A stretch of DNA of 64,000 nucleotides from Planktothricoides raciborskii GIHE-MW2 (GCF_040564635.1 NZ_CP159837.1:1925001-1989000), one strand, 5' to 3'. Positions 1 to 10,113 are shown, counted from the stretch's first letter. The notes: a model not told the origin generated them from the sequence alone. Program-made: numbers and translations.

Positions 1-241
1 CCCGCATTTGGTTCGGGGCGGGTTGGTCAATCCAGTGGGTGGGAATGCCTTTCGCTTCCAGCAGTTGAAACAGTTCGGTGCTCATTCGACAGTTGATTTC
101 ACCTTTGCCGATGATGGTGCCACGTTTCAGGGCATTAAATGCGGTGGCATCATCTTTAAAGTGTGTCAGCAAAATTTCTGGATCTTCGGTAGAATAAATA
201 ATTTTGGCTTTACCTTCGTAAAGTTTTTGCATATCGGCCAT
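1..241 (-). CDS. purC: SAICAR synthetase (PurC), N-terminal 80 residues, cut by window edge
   Basis: Read on the minus strand from an ATG at 239-241, the translation starts MADMQKLYEGKAKIIY and continues with TEDPEILLTHFKDDATAFN and KRGTIIGKGEINCRMS. This is the conserved N-terminus of phosphoribosylaminoimidazole-succinocarboxamide synthase, which joins CAIR and aspartate using ATP in cytosolic purine synthesis. The KAKIIY strand and the GKGEIN segment are part of the ATP-binding half. The remaining roughly two thirds lies outside the window. The family assignment is secure; regulation cannot be judged. Confidence 0.95.
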   Translation of the reverse strand, partial: MADMQKLYEGKAKIIYSTEDPEILLTHFKDDATAFNALKRGTIIGKGEINCRMSTELFQLLEAKGIPTHWIDQPAPNQMR

Positions 242-373
242 AAGACAAGGTTAGGTTTTTGTCCCTAAATAATGGATCTCGCCTGTATTCTGCCATAACC
301 AGGGCAAATTTTGATCGGTTCTGAATTTTTTTTGCCATGAGTTCTTGAATTTTGCTTTAGTAAAAGCGTCACC

Positions 374-409
374 GCATATATCTGGGCATATATCTGGGCA
401 TATATCTGG
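374..409. repeat. 12-bp tandem repeat, three copies
   Basis: The unit gcatatatctgg is repeated three times without mismatch in the spacer between purC and the adenylate cyclase gene. No function can be assigned. The rest of the 242-481 spacer shows nothing recognisable. Confidence 0.8.
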
Positions 410-481
410 GAATTCAGCCGATCCTCGGTTTGTCGCTAATAAAATTTGATTAAATATCTTGATTTTTAGAGCAATTTATGA

Positions 482-3046
482 TTATTTAGTTGTCATGGTA
501 TGCACCCCATCCCAAGAATCCGGCGGGGGTAATTGAATATAATTGAGCGATCGCTGAATATGTAAGCTTACCGCTCGGTCTTGTTCTTGCAATCCTTGAG
601 CTTTTTGGAATAGTTCTAAGGCTTGCTGAAAATTGCGATTCATATAGGCATTACGCCCCTGGGCATAAATTTCCAGAAATTCTGTCATTTCTGGTGCTAA
701 AGGATGGCTGGCTAATCCAATTAGTTCATAGATGCTGACCGCTTGTTTTTTGCCTTTTACCCGAATTTTATCTAATTCCCTGACTCTAATGCGATCGCGG
801 CATAATTGATAAGTGAATTCACTTAAAATAATATCACAATGGTATTGTTTGGTGATGCTTTCTAAGCGAGAACTTAGGTTAACTCCATCGCCAATTACTG
901 TATAGTCCATGCGTTTTTGGGAGCCAATATTTCCCGAAACTACTTCCCCGGAACTAATGCCAATGCCAATGGCAATTTTATGCTCGGTTTGGCGATCGTT
1001 AAATTCCTTGAGGCGCGATCGCATATCCAAGGCAGACTGCACCGCTTTCCAGGCATGATCTTGGATCGGTAAAGGTGCCCCAAATACCGCCATTAAAGCA
1101 TCACCAATAAATTTATCTAAGGTGCCATCATAATTAAACACCGCCTCCACCATTGTTTCAAAATATTGGTTTAATAAAGAAACCACTTGAGACGCTTCAA
1201 AGTTTTCCGTCAGGGTGGTATAACCGCGAATATCAGAAAATAAAATAGTCACTTCTTTGCGTTCCCCGACCATCAAAGCATCTTCACCCAAAGCCATTAC
1301 TCTTTCCGCAACTCCAGGGGTCATGTAACGATACATGGTGGTTTTCATTCTTTTTTCTTGACTGATATCTTCTAGTACCACTAAGCCCCCGCGCACTCCC
1401 CCTTCCGGGTTGGTTAACGGGTTAACGGTTAGATTAATACTGCGTTCGATTTTTTCAATTTGACTGGCATCAATTCTGGGTTGATGTACGAATTCTGAGG
1501 ATTCATTCCAGAGGAGATAAACTTCAGGATTTATGCGATCGCTAATTGCTAAACTATACCGTTCACAAATATCTCTGGTATGAAAAATTTGTTCTCTGGA
1601 TTCTATATATAATCCCACGGTTAAACTTTGCTCTGGGACATAATGTTTGGCGGCATTTTTTAAACTATCTTCTAAACGCCAGCGTAAGTTTTCAATGGGT
1701 ACTACTTCCCACAGTAAGCGCCCGATTAATTTTTGCTGCCAAATTAGTAACTGTTCTTTTCCCTGTTCTCCCTTAGTCGGACACCCCAACAAGGCGATCG
1801 CGGCTTCATTAATCGTCACGATTATTCCCAGCATATCCGTAGAAATAACCGCATCAGAAAGACTTTCTAAAATATCTTTTTGATACTGCTTTTCTACCAT
1901 CACACTTTCAAATAACTGAGCATTTTCTAAGGCCATGCCTGCTTGAGCATTAAAAGCTCTTAAAAACGCTTCATCGGCAGTGGTAAAATTGCCTTTAATT
2001 TTATTAATTAGTTGAGTTACCCCAATCAAGTTGCCTTGGGCATTAAAGACCGCCATACAAAGAATATTCCGGGTTTTATATCCAGTCCGTTCATCGGTAC
2101 TCGGATCGAAACGCGGGTCTTGATAAGCATTGGGAATATTCAAAGTTTGGCCGGTAGATGCTACATATCCAGCAATTCCTTTATCGGCAGGAATGCGGAT
2201 TTCCATCATGGTTTTGCCATCGGCTTTGGCTACTTTTGTCCAAAGTTCGTTGGTTTCTTTACTGAGTAAAAATAAGGTGCTGCGATCGGCTTGCATTAAA
2301 TCTTTGGCTTGATCCATCACAGCGCGTAAAGTGGTTTCTAAATCTAGACTTTGCCCCAAGGTTGTGGTGGCTTTCACCAGGGCATTTACTCCCCTTTGAT
2401 TTCTCGCTGCCATATAAAAAGATTGGCAACTATCGAGAATAATCCCGATCGCCTGAGCAAATTCCCGGAATTCTTCCTCGTCCCGGTCGTCAAAAGGTAG
2501 GCGATCGGTTCTGTTTAAAAGTTGCACCACCGCCAAAGCATTCGTCTCGTCTTTCCGACTAAAAATTGGCATACATAGCAAATTTTCCGCCGTAGTTCCT
2601 AGGGCTTCATCGACTTCTGCATTAAATAAAGGATGATTGTAAGCATCGCTAATATTGACACCTTTGCCAGTTTTGGCCACATAACCCAAGATGCCAATAT
2701 TGATTGGCTTACTGATTTCTATGGTTTGCCCAGTTTCATTATCGGTAATTTTTGACCAAAGTTTCCGTCTTTGGTCATCTACTAAGAAAATTGTAGTTTT
2801 TTCCGCTTTCAGGATTTGGCCAATTTTTAGAGTTAACGCATCTAAAATTTGCTCCAGGATATTTTCTAGGGATTCATTCTCAATCAAATCCAGTGCTCTG
2901 AGATATTGCTGAAATTCTGCGGTAATAAAATCCAGCAGACAGACAAATTCTCCCACTGGCAGTTTTTTGACTAAATTAGCCAGAACGCCGGTTTGATTCA
3001 CTTGCGTCAGCCTAGCTAAAACACTACCAGCATTAGAAAAGGTCAT
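482..3046 (-). CDS. GAF-GAF-PAS class III adenylate cyclase (CyaB1/CyaB2-like)
   Basis: This 854-aa soluble enzyme makes cAMP from ATP. Two GAF domains lie at about residues 60-210 and 230-380, a PAS-like segment at about 390-480, the cyclase homology domain at about 590-770, and a TPR-like helical tail follows. The second GAF carries a canonical NKFDE cyclic-nucleotide motif (NK, then F, three residues, DE); the first has NR in place of NK but keeps F-x3-DE. The cyclase domain has FSDIRGYT and GDALMAVFG metal sites, with Lys in LDKFIGD and Thr in DYTVIGDG. That Lys/Thr pair specifies ATP in cyanobacterial cyclases. Length and domain order match Anabaena CyaB1/CyaB2, whose GAF domains bind cAMP and activate the enzyme. 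Similar allosteric control here is inference. Confidence 0.93.
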   Translation of the reverse strand: MTFSNAGSVLARLTQVNQTGVLANLVKKLPVGEFVCLLDFITAEFQQYLRALDLIENESLENILEQILDALTLKIGQILKAEKTTIFLVDDQRRKLWSKITDNETGQTIEISKPINIGILGYVAKTGKGVNISDAYNHPLFNAEVDEALGTTAENLLCMPIFSRKDETNALAVVQLLNRTDRLPFDDRDEEEFREFAQAIGIILDSCQSFYMAARNQRGVNALVKATTTLGQSLDLETTLRAVMDQAKDLMQADRSTLFLLSKETNELWTKVAKADGKTMMEIRIPADKGIAGYVASTGQTLNIPNAYQDPRFDPSTDERTGYKTRNILCMAVFNAQGNLIGVTQLINKIKGNFTTADEAFLRAFNAQAGMALENAQLFESVMVEKQYQKDILESLSDAVISTDMLGIIVTINEAAIALLGCPTKGEQGKEQLLIWQQKLIGRLLWEVVPIENLRWRLEDSLKNAAKHYVPEQSLTVGLYIESREQIFHTRDICERYSLAISDRINPEVYLLWNESSEFVHQPRIDASQIEKIERSINLTVNPLTNPEGGVRGGLVVLEDISQEKRMKTTMYRYMTPGVAERVMALGEDALMVGERKEVTILFSDIRGYTTLTENFEASQVVSLLNQYFETMVEAVFNYDGTLDKFIGDALMAVFGAPLPIQDHAWKAVQSALDMRSRLKEFNDRQTEHKIAIGIGISSGEVVSGNIGSQKRMDYTVIGDGVNLSSRLESITKQYHCDIILSEFTYQLCRDRIRVRELDKIRVKGKKQAVSIYELIGLASHPLAPEMTEFLEIYAQGRNAYMNRNFQQALELFQKAQGLQEQDRAVSLHIQRSLNYIQLPPPDSWDGVHTMTTK

Positions 3047-3134
3047 GGGGAAGTATCCGAGGTATTTTTATTATCCAGCATAGCTTAGATGATGTAGGGT
3101 CTAGGCTGTGGGCAGTAGAAACTTGGCAACATTC

Positions 3135-3200
3135 AGAAACCGGGTTTCTTTTTTGTAAGAAACAGTTAACTCTGGACTTCACAGCAGAAACCCGGTTTCT
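3135..3200. repeat. Pair of 15-bp palindromic repeats (AGAAACC-GGGTTTCT family)
   Basis: Copies lie at 3135-3149 and 3186-3200, the second with one extra C on the other side of the centre, so the two arms can also pair with each other. The same element recurs at 16446-16486, 21115-21200, 50354-50368 and 52480-52494. It sits in the spacer between the cyclase and sqdX. Confidence 0.75.
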
Positions 3201-3230
3201 GGTTTTATTGCCGATCGCTGGATCGGGAAG

Positions 3231-4364
3231 TTATGCCGCATTCGGCAATGATTCAACAGCCATCACCGATTGATAGTACCGACGGAGTTGGGCAGTTGCC
3301 GCTGACCAGCCCCACCGTTCCGCTTCCTGGCGGGCATTTTGACGCAGGGTTTCTCGTTCTTTTTGGTTGGCTAATAACCTTTGGGTGGCCAGAATTGCCC
3401 CGTCTTCCGCTTCCGGGTCAAATAAATAGCCGTTCACGCCATCGGTGACAATATCCAAAATGCCCCCTCTGGCGGCAGCTACTACGGGACAACCGGCAGC
3501 CATTGCTTCGAGTAGGACTAAGCCCAAGGTTTCGGTACGGGAGGGAAAGATGAAGGCATCCGCAGAGGCAAAGGCGCTGGCAAGTTCTTTACCCCGCAGG
3601 TAGCCGACAAAGTTAGTGGGCGTTCCGGCAAAATGTTCTTGCAGTTGTTGGCGGTTTGGGCCATCACCGACTAGGGCTAAACGAGCATCGGGAATGGCCG
3701 CTAGGATGGGTTTGATGCGATCGATTTCTTTTTCGGCACCGAGACGACCTACATATAATAGTAGAGGACTTTCTGGGTGGCCTTGGCTGAGGCGATCGCG
3801 CATTTCTGGACTGGCTAATTCCGGTTGAAATAGTTCGGTATCTACTCCCCGTTGCCATAAATCGACTCTTTCAATGCCGTGCGATCGCAATTCTTTGACC
3901 ATTGCCGTGGAAGTACAGAGATTCAGATCCGCTTGATTGTGGGCGCTTTTGAGCAATTCCCACAACAAGGGTTCCAGGATACCCAGGCCATAATGTTGCA
4001 AATACTGGGGTAAATGGGTATGGTATGACGCCACCAGGGGAATTTTCATGGTTTTGGCGTAATACAAGCCCCCTAGACCCAAAATTGCCGGATTGACTAC
4101 ATGGATTAAATCCGGCTGGAATTTTTCCAACACTGGACGAATGGAAGGATTCGGGGGCGCCAGTTTTAATTCTGGGTACATGGGTAAGGGAAAACCACTG
4201 ACTCCATAGACTTGGGAGCCTTTGTAGTCTTGAATGCCATAATCCGGTGAGATGATTAAGACGCGATCGCCAAATCTTTGGAGATGATCGATCGTCTGAC
4301 AAAGACGGGTGACAATCCCATCAATCTTAGGTAGAAAAGTTTCCGTAAAAAGAGCGATTCGCAT
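3231..4364 (-). CDS. sqdX: Sulfoquinovosyltransferase SqdX (GT4 glycosyltransferase)
   Basis: The 377-aa GT4-family protein transfers sulfoquinovose from UDP-sulfoquinovose to diacylglycerol, the last step of SQDG synthesis at the membrane face. It begins MRIALFTETFLPKIDGIVTRL, the usual N-terminal strand of this family. The acceptor-side HTHLPQYLQHYGLG segment and the nucleotide-sugar E-x7-E region (FPSRTETLGLVLLEAMAAG) are intact. It lies downstream of sqdB on the same strand, which supports SqdX over other GT4 enzymes. The 314-bp spacer with strong hairpins suggests the two genes are not simply one uninterrupted transcript. Confidence 0.9.
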   Translation of the reverse strand: MRIALFTETFLPKIDGIVTRLCQTIDHLQRFGDRVLIISPDYGIQDYKGSQVYGVSGFPLPMYPELKLAPPNPSIRPVLEKFQPDLIHVVNPAILGLGGLYYAKTMKIPLVASYHTHLPQYLQHYGLGILEPLLWELLKSAHNQADLNLCTSTAMVKELRSHGIERVDLWQRGVDTELFQPELASPEMRDRLSQGHPESPLLLYVGRLGAEKEIDRIKPILAAIPDARLALVGDGPNRQQLQEHFAGTPTNFVGYLRGKELASAFASADAFIFPSRTETLGLVLLEAMAAGCPVVAAARGGILDIVTDGVNGYLFDPEAEDGAILATQRLLANQKERETLRQNARQEAERWGWSAATAQLRRYYQSVMAVESLPNAA

Positions 4365-4380
4365 GGGGTTGCGTCTTTAA

Positions 4381-4425
4381 TATTGCTGCTGTGAATATTG
4401 CTGCTGTGAATATTGCTGCTGTGAA
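4381..4425. repeat. 15-bp tandem repeat, three copies
   Basis: The unit tattgctgctgtgaa is present three times in perfect tandem just upstream of the sqdX start, in what would be its leader. Confidence 0.8.
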
Positions 4426-4475
4426 TATTGCCTGGGATAATTTATTGCTGATATTCGGCGCTAATCTTGGACTAA

Positions 4476-4604
4476 AGTTAATTTTTCTCGTTGACTGCGT
4501 GGTAATCCTTTTGATTCTTTGAACGAGAAAAATTAACTACATATTTTTTGCGGTTTGTCTGAAGCCATAATATTTATTATGTTATTTATTATGTTGGCTT
4601 CAGA
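4476..4604. other. Two long inverted repeats between sqdB and sqdX
   Basis: A perfect 17-bp inverted repeat pairs 4476-4492 with 4522-4538 around a 29-nt loop. A 10-bp repeat pairs 4558-4567 with 4595-4604 around an AT-rich loop that contains smaller repeats. Both lie in the sqdB-sqdX spacer. They could form RNA hairpins on either strand; role unknown. Confidence 0.7.
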
Positions 4605-4625
4605 AAATAACCGTTTTCTGGCAAG

Positions 4626-4663
4626 ATTAATCAGGGAAAATTGAGCGATTTTCCCTGATTAAT
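4626..4663 (-). terminator. 16-bp perfect hairpin just past sqdB
   Basis: The arms 4626-4641 and 4648-4663 are perfectly complementary around a 6-nt loop. The hairpin begins 15 nt after the sqdB stop codon. No long U tract follows on the minus strand, so it may act as an mRNA 3'-end stabiliser or weak terminator rather than a classical terminator. Confidence 0.55.
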
Positions 4664-4678
4664 TTTCCCTGATTCATG

Positions 4679-6312
<1,634 letters not shown>

Positions 6313-7947
6313 ATGATGACTCAATGCCTTAATCCTAATTGCCTGAAGCAAAACCGGGCAGAGAATCAGTTTTGTGAAAAGTGTGGCGGGAAATTGCTCC
6401 TGCGCGATCGCTATCGTGCTCTATCTATGATTGGAGAAGGCGGCTTTGGTCGCACTTTTAAAGCTTGTGATGAAGACAAGCCATCCAAACCTTTTTGTGT
6501 GATTAAGCAGTTTTTACCCCAAGTTCAAGGCACCGCTAACCAAGAAAAAGCCGCTGAATTATTCAATTTTGAGGCAAAAAGATTAGAGACTTTGGGTTCC
6601 CATCCTCAAATTCCCGAACTGTTTGCTTATTTTACTCAAGAAGGACGCCAATATTTAGTCCAGGAGTTTATCGACGGGGAAAACATACAAAAGGAACTTG
6701 AGCGAAACGTCTTCACAGAAGAGCAAATCAAAGAACTACTGGCTGATTTGTTACCAGTGCTGCAATTTTGTCACGAAAAACAAGTGATTCACCGAGATAT
6801 CAAGCCAGAAAATATTATTCGTAGAAATAGCGATCGGGCTTTGGTTTTAGTGGACTTTGGGGCGGCTAAATTCGTGACCGATCCATCTTTGTCTGTGGGA
6901 ACCGCGATCGGTTCACCGGGTTATCAGTCTCCTGAACAGTCTTTAGGAAAAGCTACATTTGCCAGCGATATCTACGGTTTAGGATCCACCTGCATTCACT
7001 TGTTAACTGGGGTTAATCCTCGTGACTTGTTTGATGCCTATGAAGACAAATGGCTGTGGCGCGATCGTTTACCTGAAGCCATCAGTGATGAACTGGCTCA
7101 AATTCTCGATAAAATGCTGCAACGAAGTCTCGATCAGCGCTATAAATCAGCCGAGGAAGTTTTAGCGGCACTCAATCCCCCAAGGTCTGCAAAACATAAT
7201 CGGAATGTGGTTCTCGAAAGTGATAAGGGCATTGACTATACTCATCTACGCGACCTCTTGGCAGAGGGAAAATGGCAAGAAGCAGACGAAGAAACCGCTA
7301 AAAAGATGCTGGAAGTAATGAATCGAAAGTCTTTACCATTTATCCGACGTAAAGACATTGAGAATTTTCCCGCTAAAGATTTAAGCACTATCGATCATCT
7401 GTGGGTAGAATATTCAAACGGTCACTTTGGCTTTTCTGTTCAAGCCCGAATTTATGAAAAACTGGGCGGAACGAAAAAATATAACAAGAAAATCTGGGAA
7501 GTTTTTGGCGATTTCGTTGGCTGGCGTAAACAAGGAGTGTGGATGAATAAGAGTAACGAGTATCTTGCCTTGAATAAAAATCAATTCCCTTCTTATAATC
7601 TGCTCCACGGGTATCTTCCTACCACTGCACTTTTGTGTTTTCGTGGTATGATGCCTTCTTTTTTGGTTTTGTGTTATGATGTGTTTCTTTATGTGGGGTA
7701 CTATATATTAGTTTCTATATTATTAGTTTCTATATTAGTTCCATTGGTATTTGTTGGTTTCTTTAGTCTGTATCTGTTGGACGTAGACTTAGAGAGTGAG
7801 ATATTGGATGGATTTCTTGGAGTGATGATGAGCATCGGAATATTGATCGGAGGATGGGTAATGACATGGAGATATTTTAAAGATAGAGATAGCAAGCCTC
7901 CTTTTCACTCTCTTCTTTCGCACAAAGGCTTAAATCCTGTAAAATAA
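6313..7947 (+). CDS. Zinc-ribbon Ser/Thr kinase with GUN4 domain and C-terminal membrane helices
   Basis: The 544-aa protein opens with a four-Cys zinc ribbon (CLNPNC, FCEKCG). A complete Hanks-type kinase domain follows at about residues 32-285, with GEGGFGRTF loop, VIKQF lysine, HRDIKPEN catalytic loop and DFGAAK. A GUN4-like domain lies at about 305-435 (YTHLRDLLAEGKWQEAD, FPAKDLSTIDHLWVEYS, FGFSVQARIYEKLGG). GUN4 domains bind porphyrins and regulate Mg-chelatase, so the kinase might respond to tetrapyrroles; that is inference. Two or three hydrophobic helices at about 445-525 predict a membrane anchor, an unusual ending for a GUN4-kinase. It belongs to the same kinase family as the three genes at 23.4-28.9 kb. 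Confidence 0.92.
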   Translation: MMTQCLNPNCLKQNRAENQFCEKCGGKLLLRDRYRALSMIGEGGFGRTFKACDEDKPSKPFCVIKQFLPQVQGTANQEKAAELFNFEAKRLETLGSHPQIPELFAYFTQEGRQYLVQEFIDGENIQKELERNVFTEEQIKELLADLLPVLQFCHEKQVIHRDIKPENIIRRNSDRALVLVDFGAAKFVTDPSLSVGTAIGSPGYQSPEQSLGKATFASDIYGLGSTCIHLLTGVNPRDLFDAYEDKWLWRDRLPEAISDELAQILDKMLQRSLDQRYKSAEEVLAALNPPRSAKHNRNVVLESDKGIDYTHLRDLLAEGKWQEADEETAKKMLEVMNRKSLPFIRRKDIENFPAKDLSTIDHLWVEYSNGHFGFSVQARIYEKLGGTKKYNKKIWEVFGDFVGWRKQGVWMNKSNEYLALNKNQFPSYNLLHGYLPTTALLCFRGMMPSFLVLCYDVFLYVGYYILVSILLVSILVPLVFVGFFSLYLLDVDLESEILDGFLGVMMSIGILIGGWVMTWRYFKDRDSKPPFHSLLSHKGLNPVK

Positions 7948-8283
7948 CTTATTTAATTTTAGATCATTGCCTATATTTAGTGTCGGAAGTGTAGGGAGAA
8001 AGCGATCGCTATTTTATTTTCCGATAAGCAACGGATCGTTGTTGATTGTTGATTGTTGGTTGTTGGTTGGCAACGGATGGGCGCCTTTGTGTCCTTTGTG
8101 TCTTTGTGGTGAAAAAAATAGGCAACGGATCAGCGTGAGGATAAGAGGCGATCGCACAGCGTCCCGGAGGGAATCGCTATTTTATTTTCAAATAGAGGAA
8201 AGATGAGGTAAGTTAGCTTTTTTTGAGCAATGGTAAAATGAGAATAATCTGTAACCCACCATGATTTAAGGTTTGAATCAAAT
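7948..8283. repeat. Composite dispersed repeat block
   Basis: The block contains attttattttccgataagcaacgg, a TTG-rich simple repeat, the tttgtgtctttgtggtg element and a gcgtcccggagggaatcgc module. The same modules reappear in different orders at 9516-9690 and 10118-10275. No gene is visible. Confidence 0.7.
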
Positions 8284-8402
8284 ATGACTGAGTTACTTCA
8301 AAAAGCGATCGCCCTTCGGGCATGGCTTCGCTTACCGCCCAAATCGAGAAACTTCCCATAGATGAACAAAATACCATTGCCAGTCGTTGGCTGGCTGAAC
8401 TA

Positions 8403-9259
8403 GGGCGTGTCATCAATTAAGCCAAATGACAGAAGCGATGAGATAAATTGCTCCTAAAAAATTACGAGCAGTCTTATCATAACGAGTTGCAATCGCTCTA
8501 TATTGCTTCAGACGGGCAAAAAAGTTCTCAATTAAATGACGGGCTTTATAAAGCTCTTTGTCATATGGGTAAGAGACTGTGCGATTCCCTTTTGAGGGAA
8601 TCACCGCCTCACATTTTTTGGCGGAAGATATCGCTTTCGAACTCGCTCATCTGCATCATATGCTTTGTCTGCTAAAACTGCCTCCGCTTCTATCTCTGGT
8701 AACAAGACATCCGCTCCCTCTAAGTCATGGGCTTGCCCCGCAGTTAAATGAAATCCGGTCGGATTCCCCAGTGCATCACAAGTGGCATGAATCTTAGTGC
8801 TCAACCCCCCTTTGCTACGTCCAATGGCTTGGTCTTCTCCCCCTTTTTTTCCGCCCCGGCACTGTGTTGATGGGCTCGCACAATCGTACTATCAATCATG
8901 GCATATTCATCATCCGCATCTTCTGCCAGTAACTCGAAGATATTCTCCCACACCCCAGAACGACACCAACGACTAAATCGAGTGTGAATCACCCTAAAAT
9001 CACCAAATCTGTCGGGTAAATCACGCCAAGGAATACCGGCACGATAGCGATAGAGAACTGCTTCAACAAAGAGACGATTATCTTTGGCCGTAACTCCGAC
9101 ATGTCCTTTTCTGCCCGGAAGCAGAGGCTCAATTTTTTCCCATTGGTCGTCTCTGAGAGCGTAACGGCGCATAATTCACCTGATGATCTAAAAAGTTTTC
9201 TGCTTCTACCTCTGCATTTCTCCTGCTTTTTGTCAAGTCTTCCAATTGATGACACGCCC
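8403..9259 (-). mobile_element. IS5-family (IS427-like) insertion sequence, 857 bp
   Basis: The ends are perfect 16-bp inverted repeats (GGGCGTGTCATCAATT at 8403-8418 and its complement at 9244-9259). They are flanked by a TA target duplication at 8401-8402 and 9260-9261. Deleting the element plus one TA restores the reading frame of the interrupted gene, which proves insertion. Length, two-nucleotide duplication and the two-frame transposase fit the IS427 group. Confidence 0.95.
8413..9172 (-). pseudogene. IS5-family DDE transposase, one programmed and one apparent accidental frame change
   Basis: The first frame (ATG at 9170-9172) encodes MRRYALRDDQWEKIEPLLPG through MIDSTIVRAHQHSAG, with the first catalytic Asp. 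At an A7-G tract (T7 at 8844-8850 on the plus strand) a -1 slip leads into GGEDQAIGRSKGGLSTKIHA, the typical IS427-group join. That frame runs to LADKAYDADERV with the second Asp. A further frame change is needed at an A6 run (8614-8619) to reach CEAVIPSKGNRT and the IENFFARLKQYRAIATRYDK segment with the catalytic Glu. The A6 break looks like a one-base loss, so the copy is probably inactive unless it is a sequencing error. The stop codon lies inside the left inverted repeat. Confidence 0.88.
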
Positions 9260-9407
9260 TAGAAGACGAGGAAGCATGGAAATCTCGATTTCAAGCTACC
9301 ACAGATGAGCAATGGGATCGAATCGCGGAAATGGTACATCAAGAAATTGCCGCTGGTGACATTGATTCAATTGATGATGTTTTTCCTCCAAAACCATGAA
9401 TTCAAGT

Positions 9408-9515
9408 ATGACGAAAACTTTTCGGAAGAAATTAATTCAGCTTCCCGAAGAGGTACAAGAACAGGCAAATAAAGCTTTTATAACCCCATTTTTTTTGACT
9501 GATAATTTTTGTTGA
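9408..9515 (+). pseudogene. N-terminal remnant of a RelE/ParE-like toxin
   Basis: The 35-aa ORF starts MTKTFRKKLIQLPEEVQEQA, resembling the N-terminus of small cyanobacterial toxins of the RelE/ParE superfamily, then loses similarity after NKAF and stops. It lies 8 nt past the broken antitoxin gene, in the expected antitoxin-toxin order. It is too short to fold as a toxin. Confidence 0.55.
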
Positions 9516-9754
9516 GGCGAGCGCTATTTTATTTTCAAATAGGCAGCGGATGGGCGATCGCTATTTTATTTTCCGATAATTTTTCTCTTTGTGTTTCTTT
9601 GTGTCTTTGTGGTGAAAAAAATAGGCAACGTCCCGGAGGGAATCGCTATTTTATTTTCAAATAGGCAACGGATGGGCGATCTATGACCTTATGAAAATGA
9701 GTGATATAATCCGCTTGATAACTCCTCATCAGACCTAACAGCAAAATTATAAAT
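9516..9754. repeat. Composite dispersed repeats upstream of the RelN-like gene
   Basis: Three copies of the ctattttattttc module alternate with tttgtgtctttgtggtg and tcccggagggaatcgc modules. The block directly abuts the truncated toxin ORF, suggesting repeats replaced its 3' end. Confidence 0.65.
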
Positions 9755-10042
9755 ATGAAAGCAATTACGACTACTGGAAAAATTGATCCATCCGGTCAAT
9801 TATCTTTAGACCAACCAATTGAAGGGACTGCACAGAGGTCAGTTCGAGTAATTATTCTGTTTGAAGAAACCGATTTGCCAGTAAGAAAAAATCTGATGTC
9901 AGCCGAAGAATTGCAGCAAGAATTAAAACAGGCTTTTACCGAAGCAGGCTATGATTCAAAGGAAAAAATTATTAATCTAGTCCAGGATATTAAACGAGAA
10001 ATATCTCAAGAGCGTGAATCAAAAAACCACCAAGGTAGATAA
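9755..10042 (+). CDS. RelN-family-like antitoxin
   Basis: The 95-aa protein begins MKAITTTGKIDPSGQLSLDQ and continues VRVIILFEE. This is the N-terminal pattern of a cyanobacterial antitoxin family (RelN-like) found next to RelE-type or PIN toxins. The C-terminal half (EELQQELKQAFTEAGYDS) is helical and presumably binds the toxin. Its stop overlaps the ATG of the next short ORF (TAATG at 10040-10044), so a coupled partner is expected, but only a 23-aa remnant remains. It would be an orphan or partner-less antitoxin. Confidence 0.6.
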   Translation: MKAITTTGKIDPSGQLSLDQPIEGTAQRSVRVIILFEETDLPVRKNLMSAEELQQELKQAFTEAGYDSKEKIINLVQDIKREISQERESKNHQGR

Positions 10043-10113
10043 TGGCCATTCCTCAAACCGGAGAATTTGAATCTTTAACCCCATCGGAATTTGTGAAGAA
10101 GTATATCAACTGA
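10042..10113 (+). pseudogene. 23-aa remnant, possible C-terminus of a toxin
   Basis: The ORF MAIPQTGEFESLTPSEFVKKY overlaps the antitoxin stop by one base. The TPSEFV ending resembles C-termini of some PIN-domain toxins, so it may be the tail of a deleted VapC-like partner. This is a weak call from a short match. Confidence 0.3.

Larger units (their letters stand above)
8284..9399 (+). pseudogene. Antitoxin-like gene broken by a 26-bp insertion and an IS5 element
   Basis: Reading from the ATG at 8284 gives MTELLQKAIA, then a 26-bp insertion at 8314-8339 shifts the frame. The frame resumes as QIEKLPIDEQNTIASRWLAEL up to 8402. Removing the IS and one TA copy continues it exactly into EDEEAWKSRFQATTDEQWDR and ends at the TGA at 9397-9399. 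This matches a small cyanobacterial antitoxin-like family usually paired with a RelE/ParE-type toxin. A truncated toxin-like ORF follows 8 nt later. The gene has two independent lesions and cannot make a full product. Confidence 0.75.

Noticed and set aside
3871-4302. 143-aa minus-strand ORF
   Set aside because: Out-of-frame shadow of sqdX.
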